Positions 7,608-15,060 of a stretch of 19,637 nucleotides of DNA are shown here, in pieces. Position 1 is the first letter of the stretch. Each line of letters begins with the position of its first letter. Source of the stretch: JBMNKL01 sp050261495. Its GTDB lineage: Bacteria; Bacillota; Clostridia; Acetivibrionales; DTU013. The position numbers were made by a program, and so were the translations under genes. Under the pieces are notes generated by a model. That model was not told where the DNA came from and ran no database searches. It worked only from the letters and a program-made list of their open reading frames with translations. The DNA is taken from NCBI GenBank assembly GCA_050261495.1, contig JBLNDI010000137.1, forward strand, positions 1-19,637. The letters run 5' to 3'.

Positions 7608-7636
7608 TTTACAAATTGTTCACAATTTATTAAAAT
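7608..7636 (+). promoter_or_regulatory. Promoter of the Gld-like ABC operon
   Basis: TTTACA (7608-7613), exactly 17 nt, then TAAAAT (7631-7636): a good sigma-A-type promoter. It predicts a start near 7643 and a leader of about 50 nt before the ABC ATPase gene, which has a GGAGG-type ribosome site. Confidence 0.6.
7613..7628. promoter_or_regulatory. Palindromic operator candidate between -35 and -10
   Basis: AAATTGTTCACAATTT is a perfect 7-bp inverted repeat with a 2-nt centre (TC). It sits in the promoter spacer, where a bound repressor would block RNA polymerase. No regulator gene is next to it, and I cannot assign a regulator family. Confidence 0.4.
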
Positions 7637-7694
7637 GTATCTTTCATAATTGTTTTAGTATTATGTGCCAATCGTTTAACCAGGAGGGAATGAG

Positions 7695-8642
7695 ATGATA
7701 GAAATACAAAATTTGACCAAGAGATATGGTCAAATACGGGCTGTGAACAACCTGAATTTTACCGTTGAAAAAGGTGAAATTCTTGGTTTTCTCGGTCCCA
7801 ACGGGGCGGGGAAATCCACCACGATGAATATCATAACCGGGTATATTCCTTCAAGTGAAGGCACGGTCAAGGTTTGCGGCTTTGACATCATGGAATCCCC
7901 AAAGGAAGTGAAAAAACGCATCGGTTATCTGCCCGAACAGCCGCCAATCTACATGGATATGACGGTAAAGGATTACCTGAACTTTGTCGCGGATTTGAAA
8001 ATGGTAAGCAAGAAACAAAAGAGAAGCCAGTTGTCCGATATAATGGAGCTTGTGAAGATAGGCGACCACAGGAACAGGCTTATTAAAAACCTTTCAAAGG
8101 GGTATAAGCAAAGGGTCGGTCTTGCGCAGGCTCTTGTCGGGAATCCCCAGGTCCTCATATTGGACGAGCCGACGATAGGCCTGGATCCCAAGCAGATCAT
8201 AGAGATTCGCAAGCTGATCAAGGCCCTGGGCAAGGAACACACGATCATACTGAGCTCCCACATCCTTCCCGAGGTCAGCGCCGTGTGCGAACGCGTTGTT
8301 ATCATAAACAAAGGCGAAATCGCAGCAATCGATTCTCCTGAAAACCTTTCCAAGGGATTGGGCGCCGCAACCAAGTTGACGGTAACCATTGCGGGACCCC
8401 GCAGTTCCGTGGAGAATGCGATCAGGGGAATATACGGAGTTAAATATGTTGAAACGGGAGCTGAAAAAGAAAAGGAAGCGTTCTCGTATATAGTTGAAAC
8501 GGATAAGGAAATCGACATAAGAAAACCATTGTTCTTCGCAATGGCAAAACTGGGTTACCCGATACTTGAGTTAAGGGGTATCAACGCAAGCCTGGAGGAT
8601 ATATTCCTGCAGATTGTTACCCAGGAAAAGGAGGCTGTTTGA
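7695..8642 (+). CDS. ABC transporter ATP-binding protein (GldA-like)
   Basis: A 315-aa nucleotide-binding subunit. Walker A GPNGAGKST is at 34-42, the signature LSKGY from 133, Walker B ends in D157/E158 (LILDEPTIGLDP), and the switch histidine is H189 (LSSHIL). The extra C-terminal ~90 residues are typical of ABC-2/drug-exporter-type ATPases. It should energise the permease encoded 3 nt downstream, with the GldG-like and DUF4340 proteins as partners. In Bacteroidetes the equivalent GldA-GldF-GldG set is needed for gliding; here gliding is not implied and the substrate is unknown. The ribosome site AGGAGGGAATGAG precedes the ATG. First gene of a four-gene operon. Confidence 0.92.
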   Translation: MIEIQNLTKRYGQIRAVNNLNFTVEKGEILGFLGPNGAGKSTTMNIITGYIPSSEGTVKVCGFDIMESPKEVKKRIGYLPEQPPIYMDMTVKDYLNFVADLKMVSKKQKRSQLSDIMELVKIGDHRNRLIKNLSKGYKQRVGLAQALVGNPQVLILDEPTIGLDPKQIIEIRKLIKALGKEHTIILSSHILPEVSAVCERVVIINKGEIAAIDSPENLSKGLGAATKLTVTIAGPRSSVENAIRGIYGVKYVETGAEKEKEAFSYIVETDKEIDIRKPLFFAMAKLGYPILELRGINASLEDIFLQIVTQEKEAV

Positions 8643-8645
8643 TCA

Positions 8646-9359
8646 ATGGCGGCAATATTCTGGAAAGAAGTGAAATCTTACTTTTATTCGCCCATGGCGT
8701 ATATTCTTATCGGATTATTCATACTGCTGACGTCCATATATTTTTATCCGAACCTGGTATACGGCCCTTACGGCGTGGCTGATTTCAACGACACGCTTTC
8801 GGTCATGGGCTTTATCCTGCTGTTTATAGTTCCCGTGCTTACGATGAGGATACTTGCCGAAGACAGGAAAAACGGCACCGAAGTGTTGCTGATTACTTCT
8901 CCGGCAAATATCACTTCAATTGTCCTGGGCAAATATTTCGGGGTATGCTTCGTATTTTTTGTAATAGTGGCGCTTTCATTTGTGTACCCGATAGTTCTGC
9001 TGGCTTTCGGTGGGACTTTTACCGTTAAGATCATAGGAGGCTATATCGGTTTTATTCTCCTGGGAATGACATTTATTTCGGTGGGTGTTTTTGCCTCCTC
9101 GCTTACGGAAAACCAGGTGATCGCTGTCGTTATAAGCTATGTGGCGCTGTTCATCATGTGGATTGCAGACAGCCTGAGCACGATCGTGGGAGGCTTCGGT
9201 TCGAAGGTTCTCGGATGGATATCGCTGCTTTCCAGGTACGAGGATTTTAACAGGGGTATACTCGGGCTTGGACCTATAGTGTATTACTTGAGTTTTACCG
9301 CGGTATTCCTGTTTCTTACGGTCAGGGTAATTGAAAAAAGACGCTGGAGTCAGGGGTGA
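8646..9359 (+). CDS. ABC-2 type permease (GldF-like)
   Basis: This 237-aa integral membrane protein has about six hydrophobic helices. The first is at ~14-36 (PMAYILIGLFILLTSIYFY), and the last, near 210-228, is followed by a basic tail (EKRRWSQG). The sequence RILAEDRKNGTEVLLITSP after the second helix is the ABC-2 permease motif that contacts the ATPase. It is the membrane half of the complex powered by the preceding gene. The ATG is 3 nt after that gene's stop, with AAAAGGAGG inside the upstream coding sequence, indicating coupled translation. Length fits GldF/NosY-type permeases. The transported substrate cannot be read from the sequence. Confidence 0.88.
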   Translation: MAAIFWKEVKSYFYSPMAYILIGLFILLTSIYFYPNLVYGPYGVADFNDTLSVMGFILLFIVPVLTMRILAEDRKNGTEVLLITSPANITSIVLGKYFGVCFVFFVIVALSFVYPIVLLAFGGTFTVKIIGGYIGFILLGMTFISVGVFASSLTENQVIAVVISYVALFIMWIADSLSTIVGGFGSKVLGWISLLSRYEDFNRGILGLGPIVYYLSFTAVFLFLTVRVIEKRRWSQG

Positions 9360-9365
9360 TAAGGG

Positions 9366-10829
9366 ATGGAAAATAAGAATATTTTTACTGGTATAAAGAA
9401 GTTTTTCAAAAGCAGGAATTTAAAATACGGTTCAAATGCCGTCATCCTGGTTGTATCCGTTATTGTGATTGCCGTGCTTGTGAACATCCTGATCGGAATG
9501 GCGGATCTTAAGCTCGATTTGACTCCGAACAAGCTTTTTTCACTGACGGATGTGACAAAGAACGAATTGAAAAACCTTAAACAGGATGTTGAGATAATTG
9601 GATTGTTTGACGAAGGCAAAATCGCTTCCGACAGCGAATACAAGCAAGTTACGGATCTGTTGAGCCTTTATGAGAAATACCCCCGCGTCAAGGTGGAATA
9701 TGTCGATCCCGACAAGAATCCGGGCATTGTAAACCAGCTTGATCCAGACGGCACTATGGATCTGAGGAAAAGCGATTTTATCGTTAAGAGCGTGGTAAAC
9801 GGCATTGAAAAGAAAAAGAAACTGGAGTATTATGACCTTTTTGACGTAGAGGTGGACCAATACACGCTAAACACCTATACGACAGGGTCAAATGCGGAGC
9901 AGGGCTTTACCGGCGCTATAAAGTATGTTACGTCGGAAAATACGCCGGTTGTTTATTTCACGGAAGGCCATAACGAAAAGGATGTGGATTCCGATTACCG
10001 GTTTCTGAAAAAACAGATTGAAAAGAATAATTTCATCGTTAAAACGCTGAACCTGCTGTCCACAGACAAGATACCGGATGATGCAGGCCTGGTGATCGTA
10101 GCTTCTCCCGAGAACGACCTGGCGTTGAAAGAGAGAGATGTACTCGACGAATACATTTACAACGGCGGGAAGGCCATATTCATGTTTGATTTCCTTGCCA
10201 GCGACCCGGATTTTGAGCAGTTCAACAACCTGCTTGGCAAGTATAATATAGCGCTCAATCACGACAAGGTGATTGAAAATGATGATACAAGGCACATCCC
10301 GCAGGATCCGGCCACACTGATTGTTGATATTAACCAAAGCAGCATCATACCGCGGAGGAGCGTTGCCTTGCTCAGCAATTCCAGGAGCATCAGCATCTTG
10401 AAAAATGTCAAGGATTATATAAAAACGACAACGCTTATGAAAACCAGCGAGAATGCTGTGGGACAAATGATAAGCAAATCAAGGGGAGAAGATCTGAAAG
10501 GCCCGCTTGATATTGCAGTTGCCGTCGATTATACCGGTGGAAAGGGCAATGCCAAGATCGTTGTGATAGGCAACGGTTCATTTATCAGCGATAGTTCGAT
10601 GAGCTTCGGAGACTATTTCTACAACAATGTGCTTTTCTTCCTGCAGTCGATGAACTGGATGATAGACAAGCAGGAAGAGGTCATCGTGCCTACGAAAAAC
10701 TATGAGAGCAATACTCTGAATATCACGCAGATGCAGTCCAGCATCATGGGAGGAGTTCTTATTGTGATATTCCCGCTGATAATACTCGGCACCGGCCTGA
10801 CTGTATTCTTGAGGAGGCGTCATTTATGA
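9366..10829 (+). CDS. GldG-like ABC auxiliary membrane protein
   Basis: A 487-aa protein anchored at both ends: an N-terminal helix at ~24-45 and a C-terminal helix at ~459-481 before a basic tail (FLRRRHL). Between them lies a large domain predicted to be extracytoplasmic. After the first helix comes DLTPNKLFSLTD (51-62), the conserved start of GldG/ABC-auxiliary proteins (Pfam ABC_transp_aux). VVYFTEGHNEKD (~195-206) matches the family TxGHxE motif. It probably forms a complex with the preceding ATPase and permease. The gene overlaps the next one by 4 nt (ATGA), so the four genes are tightly coupled. In Bacteroidetes GldG works with GldA/GldF. Its molecular role is unknown. Confidence 0.87.
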   Translation: MENKNIFTGIKKFFKSRNLKYGSNAVILVVSVIVIAVLVNILIGMADLKLDLTPNKLFSLTDVTKNELKNLKQDVEIIGLFDEGKIASDSEYKQVTDLLSLYEKYPRVKVEYVDPDKNPGIVNQLDPDGTMDLRKSDFIVKSVVNGIEKKKKLEYYDLFDVEVDQYTLNTYTTGSNAEQGFTGAIKYVTSENTPVVYFTEGHNEKDVDSDYRFLKKQIEKNNFIVKTLNLLSTDKIPDDAGLVIVASPENDLALKERDVLDEYIYNGGKAIFMFDFLASDPDFEQFNNLLGKYNIALNHDKVIENDDTRHIPQDPATLIVDINQSSIIPRRSVALLSNSRSISILKNVKDYIKTTTLMKTSENAVGQMISKSRGEDLKGPLDIAVAVDYTGGKGNAKIVVIGNGSFISDSSMSFGDYFYNNVLFFLQSMNWMIDKQEEVIVPTKNYESNTLNITQMQSSIMGGVLIVIFPLIILGTGLTVFLRRRHL

Positions 10830-12229
10830 AATTTTACAAGAATGCGATTATTCTTGTTGTCATAGTTGCAATCCTTGCAGGAGTATATGTCCTGGTCACT
10901 AAAATCAAGCCCGAAAGCACGGATAATACTACAGACCTGATCAGACTGACCGATTTTACTTCGGATGAGGTTGAATCCGTGACGCTGGAGAACCCGGACG
11001 GCATTTTTGTAATTGTCGAGAAGGACAAGGAGTGGGTCCTTTCATCGCCGACCGACCTCAAGTATGATTCGACGATTCTGAGCAGCATAGTAATAAATGC
11101 TTCTTCGGTTACCGCAGACAGGGTGGTGGAGGAGAATGCGCAGGATCTGGCAAAATACGGCCTCGACAAACCTGTCACCGTCAGGGTGAAGACCAAGGAC
11201 GGAAAGGAAACCGTGCTTGAGGTGGGAAACAAGACGCCGACAAAAAGCGGATATTATGTCAAATTCGCCGATAAGAACGATGTATACGTTATAGCCACGT
11301 ATACCGGCGATTACCTCGTCAAGGGCAGGAATGGCATTCGGGCAAAGAAACTGTTTGATTTTGCTTCCGATGAAATAAACACGCTGGCGATGAACAGGAA
11401 AGGACAAAATGTGTTCAGGTCCTTTAAGGAAAAAGACGACCTTACGAGTTGGACGATGACGGAGCCGATCAAGGCCAGCATGAATGAAAGCACTTTGTCA
11501 CCGATGCTTGAAGCCCTGGCGAATACGACCGTGGATGAATTTTTGGAGGATAAGCCGTCGGACCTGGCACAATACGGTCTGGATGCCCCTGCGTATGAAT
11601 TTGAATTCGGCACAAAAACAGGAGGAACTATCAGGCTGTTGATGGGAGATGAGAAGCAAAGGGGCTCGACGATATATGCCAAGCTCGACAACAGCGACGA
11701 AGTGTTTACCGTGGACATATCGTCATATAATGCTTTCCTTGACAAGCCGCTCAAGGAAATTGTCAGCGTCTTTGCTTATATTGTCAATATCGACCAGGTC
11801 AAGAAGATCGATTTGACAATGGACGGCAAGACTACCAACATGGTATTGGACGTGTACAAGGATGAGGAAGGCAAGCCGGATGCCGATAAAGACAAGTTCT
11901 ATGTCAACGGTATAGACGCCAGCGGTAAAAATGAAGACGGCGACCAGCCGTTCAGAAAATTCTACCAGGCGCTCATCGGCATCGGCCTTGACGAGATAGA
12001 CGTTAACGGCAAGCCCGAAGGGGATGCGGAAGTCACTATAAATTACACATTGAAGGATGGTTCAATGAAAGTGGAATTCATCCCGAAGGATGAGAATTAC
12101 TATTACGTGGTCAGAAACGGTGAATACGCCGGCATCCTGGTAAAGAGAAACAAAAAGGATTTTGGCATATTAGGCATGAAAGAGGCCTACAACACATTGA
12201 TGGACTTCCTGGCGTCACAGCAGAAATAA
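10826..12229 (+). CDS. DUF4340 domain-containing extracytoplasmic protein
   Basis: A 467-aa protein with an N-terminal membrane anchor at ~7-25 and the remainder outside the membrane. Two homologous DUF4340 repeats are visible. The first (~41-165) contains WVLSSPTDLKYD and DLAKYGLDKP; the second (~178-305) contains WTMTEPIKASMN and DLAQYGLDAP. A diverged third unit begins near NIDQVKKIDL (~321). DUF4340 proteins regularly follow GldA/F/G-type ABC genes, which points to a shared envelope complex; biochemical activity is unknown. The start overlaps the GldG stop by 4 nt, with GAGGAGG 8 nt upstream. A strong terminator follows directly. Confidence 0.88.
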   Translation: MKFYKNAIILVVIVAILAGVYVLVTKIKPESTDNTTDLIRLTDFTSDEVESVTLENPDGIFVIVEKDKEWVLSSPTDLKYDSTILSSIVINASSVTADRVVEENAQDLAKYGLDKPVTVRVKTKDGKETVLEVGNKTPTKSGYYVKFADKNDVYVIATYTGDYLVKGRNGIRAKKLFDFASDEINTLAMNRKGQNVFRSFKEKDDLTSWTMTEPIKASMNESTLSPMLEALANTTVDEFLEDKPSDLAQYGLDAPAYEFEFGTKTGGTIRLLMGDEKQRGSTIYAKLDNSDEVFTVDISSYNAFLDKPLKEIVSVFAYIVNIDQVKKIDLTMDGKTTNMVLDVYKDEEGKPDADKDKFYVNGIDASGKNEDGDQPFRKFYQALIGIGLDEIDVNGKPEGDAEVTINYTLKDGSMKVEFIPKDENYYYVVRNGEYAGILVKRNKKDFGILGMKEAYNTLMDFLASQQK

Positions 12230-12251
12230 TCGTTTGAACAATGACATTTCG

Positions 12252-12307
12252 AAAACAACTCCGACATAGAATGAAAATAGCTTATTCTAATGTCGGAGTT
12301 GTTTTTT
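12252..12307 (+). terminator. Strong intrinsic terminator of the ABC operon, abutting the next start codon
   Basis: AAAACAACTCCGACAT (12252-12267) is perfectly complementary to ATGTCGGAGTTGTTTT (12290-12305). A further AGAAT/ATTCT extension faces an 11-nt loop, with a single bulged A at 12289. A T6 tract ends at 12307. The next gene's ATG is at 12308, and its only visible ribosome site (GGAG, 12294-12297 region) lies in the right arm of the hairpin. Confidence 0.85.
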
Positions 12308-13357
12308 ATGCCCGGTGAAGCGAGGAATATCCTGAGGGTTGCCTGCATATATGCCACAAGCGTGATTGGCGCCGGTTTTGCTTCGGGCCACGAGATAATG
12401 CAGTTTTTCTCTGTGTACAATACGGGCGGCTTCTTCGGCATAATACTGGCAGGCATACTATTTTCGACGGTAGGCGGCATAATGCTGGGGAAAGTGTATA
12501 GCGACCGCATCAGGAATTACGAGGAATTCATCTTTCCTGTTTTCGGATGGCGCTTGGGATGGGCTGTGGAAATTTCCGTGACGGTGTTCATGCTGTTTAT
12601 ATTCTGCATTATGATGGCGGGCTCCGGAAGGGTGATTTCAGACATGCTGAAAATCCAATTCAAATACGCCTCGCTGCTGACGGGCATCATATGCATGGTT
12701 ATTATCCTGGCCAATATCAGGGGACTTGCCGTACTCAGCACTGTCATTACGCCCGTGCTGATACTTGGCATAATACTGGCGGGAATTTATATTATATTTT
12801 TCCGCGATACGGAAACGTTTGTCATATCGGGATACCTGGACCGCCTGACAAGGAACTGGTTTGCCTCGTCGCTGCTTTACGTAAGCTACAACAGCATTCC
12901 GGCTTTTATCATAATCTGCAGCCTTCTCCCGTATTTAAAAACGCGGAGGACCGCGGTTTTGGGAGGAATCCTCGGAGGGGCTCTTCTCAGCATAGCCACA
13001 TTGGTTATCCATATTGTAATAAGGCTTTTCATGCCCGGAGCAATGGAAAATGAACTCCCTATCCTGGAAATATTGAGAAAATTCAGCGGACCTGCGAGCC
13101 GGCTCTACGCCTTTGTATTATGGGCCGCCATGCTGGTATCGGCGGTTACTTCGGGGTTGTGCTTTGTCGGGCGGGTCGAGGCGATGCTGAAGATGGACAG
13201 GAGAATTGTCACGCTCATGCTTTGCGCGGTTGCGATGCCGCTTTCGACTATTGGCTTTTCAAAACTGGTCTCGTCGGTATACCCTGTTTTCGGGTACATT
13301 GGATTGTTTATGGTTATAGCGGTATTGATACAGGGGATGTTGAAGCGGCGTGGATGA
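12308..13357 (+). CDS. YkvI-family membrane transporter
   Basis: This 349-aa protein has about ten hydrophobic helices and opens ILRVACIYATSVIGAGFASG, the conserved first helix of YkvI-type proteins (LeuT-fold-like, distant relatives of amino-acid/APC transporters). The substrate is unknown. I chose the ATG at 12308. An in-frame ATG at 12290 exists but lies inside the terminator hairpin of the upstream operon and adds six residues with no ribosome site of its own. With 12308, the CGGAG of the hairpin's right arm is about 10 nt upstream, so translation may depend on how that hairpin folds. No separate promoter is clear. The stop codon (TGA, 13355-13357) lies in the first bases of a palindromic repeat, which may have set the C-terminus (LKRRG). 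Confidence 0.85.
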   Translation: MPGEARNILRVACIYATSVIGAGFASGHEIMQFFSVYNTGGFFGIILAGILFSTVGGIMLGKVYSDRIRNYEEFIFPVFGWRLGWAVEISVTVFMLFIFCIMMAGSGRVISDMLKIQFKYASLLTGIICMVIILANIRGLAVLSTVITPVLILGIILAGIYIIFFRDTETFVISGYLDRLTRNWFASSLLYVSYNSIPAFIIICSLLPYLKTRRTAVLGGILGGALLSIATLVIHIVIRLFMPGAMENELPILEILRKFSGPASRLYAFVLWAAMLVSAVTSGLCFVGRVEAMLKMDRRIVTLMLCAVAMPLSTIGFSKLVSSVYPVFGYIGLFMVIAVLIQGMLKRRG

Positions 13358-13591
13358 ATAGGGCGGATTGCATGCAGGTGCGGGGCAAGGCATCGGATGA
13401 AAGCTCCTAGCAACTCTAGCGCATATGCCCTTAATTTGTTAGGCCGCTTCTAACGACATCCGTGTCATTTCCAGCTAAATCCGCCATCCGTGGCGGATTT
13501 GCCGTCACCTTGGTTTGGCATATGCTAGATTCGCTAAGTCGTTTCATCATATGCCTTGCCCCGCACCTGTATGCATTCCGTCTAATTCATC
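13353..13591. repeat. Long palindromic intergenic repeat (MITE-like) with 48-bp terminal inverted repeats
   Basis: The left arm 13353-13400 and right arm 13544-13591 are inverted repeats matching at about 41 of 48 positions, including an uninterrupted CAGGTGCGGGGCAAGGCAT. Complementarity continues inward (CTAGC...CATATGCC against GGCATATGCTAG). A separate perfect 10-bp hairpin, AAATCCGCCA/TGGCGGATTT with loop TCCG, lies at 13477-13500. There is no open reading frame of note. It overlaps the stop codon of the YkvI gene. The transcript could form a long hairpin, so it may also stop or protect mRNA. Related half-copies lie at 3047-3120 and 19399-19468. Confidence 0.75.
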
Positions 13592-13615
13592 CGCATCGAC
13601 TTAAGGGCGAGTCAT

Positions 13616-13662
13616 AGCATTACAGCCTGCCTATGACGAAGCCTGATGTCGAATTTCCGCTG
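13616..13662. repeat. Tail module of the dispersed repeat
   Basis: AGCATTACAGCCTGCCTATG followed by ACGAAGCCTGATGTCGAATT is about 80% identical to 3074-3120, and its GCCTGATGTC-AATTT core recurs at 19446-19462. It lies 24 bp beyond the right palindrome arm. The remaining stretch 13663-13766 has no coding sequence or clear structure that I can see. Confidence 0.6.
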
Positions 13663-13766
13663 TGACAACCCCCCGTCCCCTTAACATCTGACGCAGACGC
13701 CGCCGCAAGACTGACCCCATATTCTGTTAAATCACGTGCATTTATATGGTAGGAAATAGATTTCTA

Positions 13767-13775
13767 TGGTAAAAT
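13767..13775 (+). promoter_or_regulatory. Extended -10 promoter for the DUF5711-CvpA genes
   Basis: TGGTAAAAT is a TGn extended -10 close to consensus; the -35 region (TGGTAG at 13747-13752, 17-nt spacing) is poor. The predicted start near 13782 lies downstream of an in-frame ATG at 13774. That ATG therefore would not be on the transcript, which supports the later TTG start at 13822. Confidence 0.45.
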
Positions 13776-13821
13776 GGTTTTAACCGCTAAATATGCAAAA
13801 GATGAAACAGGGGTGAACCTT

Positions 13822-15000
13822 TTGAAAATGCTCCCCGATAAGGAAAAGCACGGGCGCAGTGACGGCATATCAAGTTTGGTGGCAGCGGCATTTCTGTTTT
13901 TATGCATTCTGGCGGTAGCATTTTTCAGTTACCGCAAAAGCCTTGATCCCAAGGCCGGAGTGGCCGATGTGATTCAATTTTTTAAAAGCCTGGGGGAGAA
14001 TGTTGTAAACGACGCGAAAGTTTTGCACGTTTACGAGTTTGATGCAAAAGAGGCCCCTTTGTTTGCGGTATACAGGGATTACATAGTTAAATGCGGAAGC
14101 AGCGGCGTCTGGTTCCTGGACAGGTCGGGCAACATTGTGCGGACTGAAAATATTGCATATTCCGACCCCATCGTGAAAACAAACGGCTCGTTGCTCGTGG
14201 TGGCCGACCGCGGAATGGGAGATATAAGCGTCCTGGATGGCAGAACGGTGCGTTGGAGTGAAAAACTCGATGCTTCAATATTAAACGCCGACATCAGCAG
14301 GGAGGGCTACGTTACGGTTATAACGACGGCCAGGAGGGACAATAATGAAATAAGGGTATTTGAACCTAATGGCATAGAGTGTTTCAGGAAAATTATCGCA
14401 AACGACTATGCCGTTTCCGCGTGCGTGTCGCCTTCCTCGGAGAACCTTGTGCTATCGGCAATTGGAACGGAAGCGGCCGGAGCCTTTTCCCGCTACAAGT
14501 TTTACAATATGGAAGGCGAAGATATCGCCACGCTGGGCTTCAGCGCGGAGGACGGATCGGCCCCGGAACTGGTGCCGTTATTCAGGTACAATAACGACGG
14601 GAGCATATTTGCCGCGGGTGACAGGGCTGTCGCATCGGTTAACGCGGACGGGAAACTCGCATGGAAGAAAATGTTCAGAAATGTGGCAGGAACCGGGCTG
14701 GTAGGGGACAAGCAGCTGGCCGTGGCGGCGGAGGATGAGAAAGGCAGCCTGCTCAGGATATATGATGCGGAAGGAGAAGAACTTGCCTCCATTTCCCTTG
14801 AAGGAAAGCCAAAAGGTCTGAATGCTCAAAAGGGCGTGATAGCGGTTAATACGAAAGATACGGCATATTTTTATGACAACAGGTGCAGGAACTTCAGCAA
14901 GTACTCGTCAAGATCCGGGATAAAACAGGTATTGCTTTTCAACAGGCAGCATGCCGTTGTTGTTACCGATCGTGAAGCGGTGGTTGTCCTATTGAATTAA
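13822..15000 (+). CDS. DUF5711 family protein (membrane-anchored beta-propeller-like)
   Basis: A 392-aa protein with a basic N-terminus and one membrane helix at ~18-37 (LVAAAFLFLCILAVAFFSY). The rest is a repetitive beta-strand-rich domain with units such as GVWFLDRSGNIV, EIRVFEPNGIECF, FYNMEGEDIATL and RIYDAEGEELASI, about every 40-45 residues. This is the look of a PQQ/WD-type propeller exposed outside the cell. It matches DUF5711, a family without known function. I chose TTG 13822, 6 nt after AGGGGTG. The ATG at 13774 overlaps the promoter -10 and lacks a ribosome site; the ATG at 13828 is spaced too far (12 nt). It lies 60 nt before the CvpA-family gene, in the same direction. Confidence 0.78.
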   Translation: MKMLPDKEKHGRSDGISSLVAAAFLFLCILAVAFFSYRKSLDPKAGVADVIQFFKSLGENVVNDAKVLHVYEFDAKEAPLFAVYRDYIVKCGSSGVWFLDRSGNIVRTENIAYSDPIVKTNGSLLVVADRGMGDISVLDGRTVRWSEKLDASILNADISREGYVTVITTARRDNNEIRVFEPNGIECFRKIIANDYAVSACVSPSSENLVLSAIGTEAAGAFSRYKFYNMEGEDIATLGFSAEDGSAPELVPLFRYNNDGSIFAAGDRAVASVNADGKLAWKKMFRNVAGTGLVGDKQLAVAAEDEKGSLLRIYDAEGEELASISLEGKPKGLNAQKGVIAVNTKDTAYFYDNRCRNFSKYSSRSGIKQVLLFNRQHAVVVTDREAVVVLLN

Positions 15001-15060
15001 ACCGGGGAAGATAACCCGGACAATATAATTTTCCGGCTCCGGCCGGGGTTTGGAGGTTAT

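Noticed and set aside
12290..12307. Upstream ATG for the YkvI gene
   Set aside because: It falls in the right arm of a strong terminator hairpin and has no ribosome site; 12308 gives the family-typical N-terminus.
13105..13413. Reading frames on both strands across the end of the YkvI gene and the repeat
   Set aside because: They overlap the transporter's conserved helices and the palindrome, with no initiation signals; judged shadows.
13774..13821. Upstream ATG for the DUF5711 gene
   Set aside because: It overlaps the predicted promoter -10 and lacks a ribosome site; TTG 13822 follows AGGGGTG with proper spacing.
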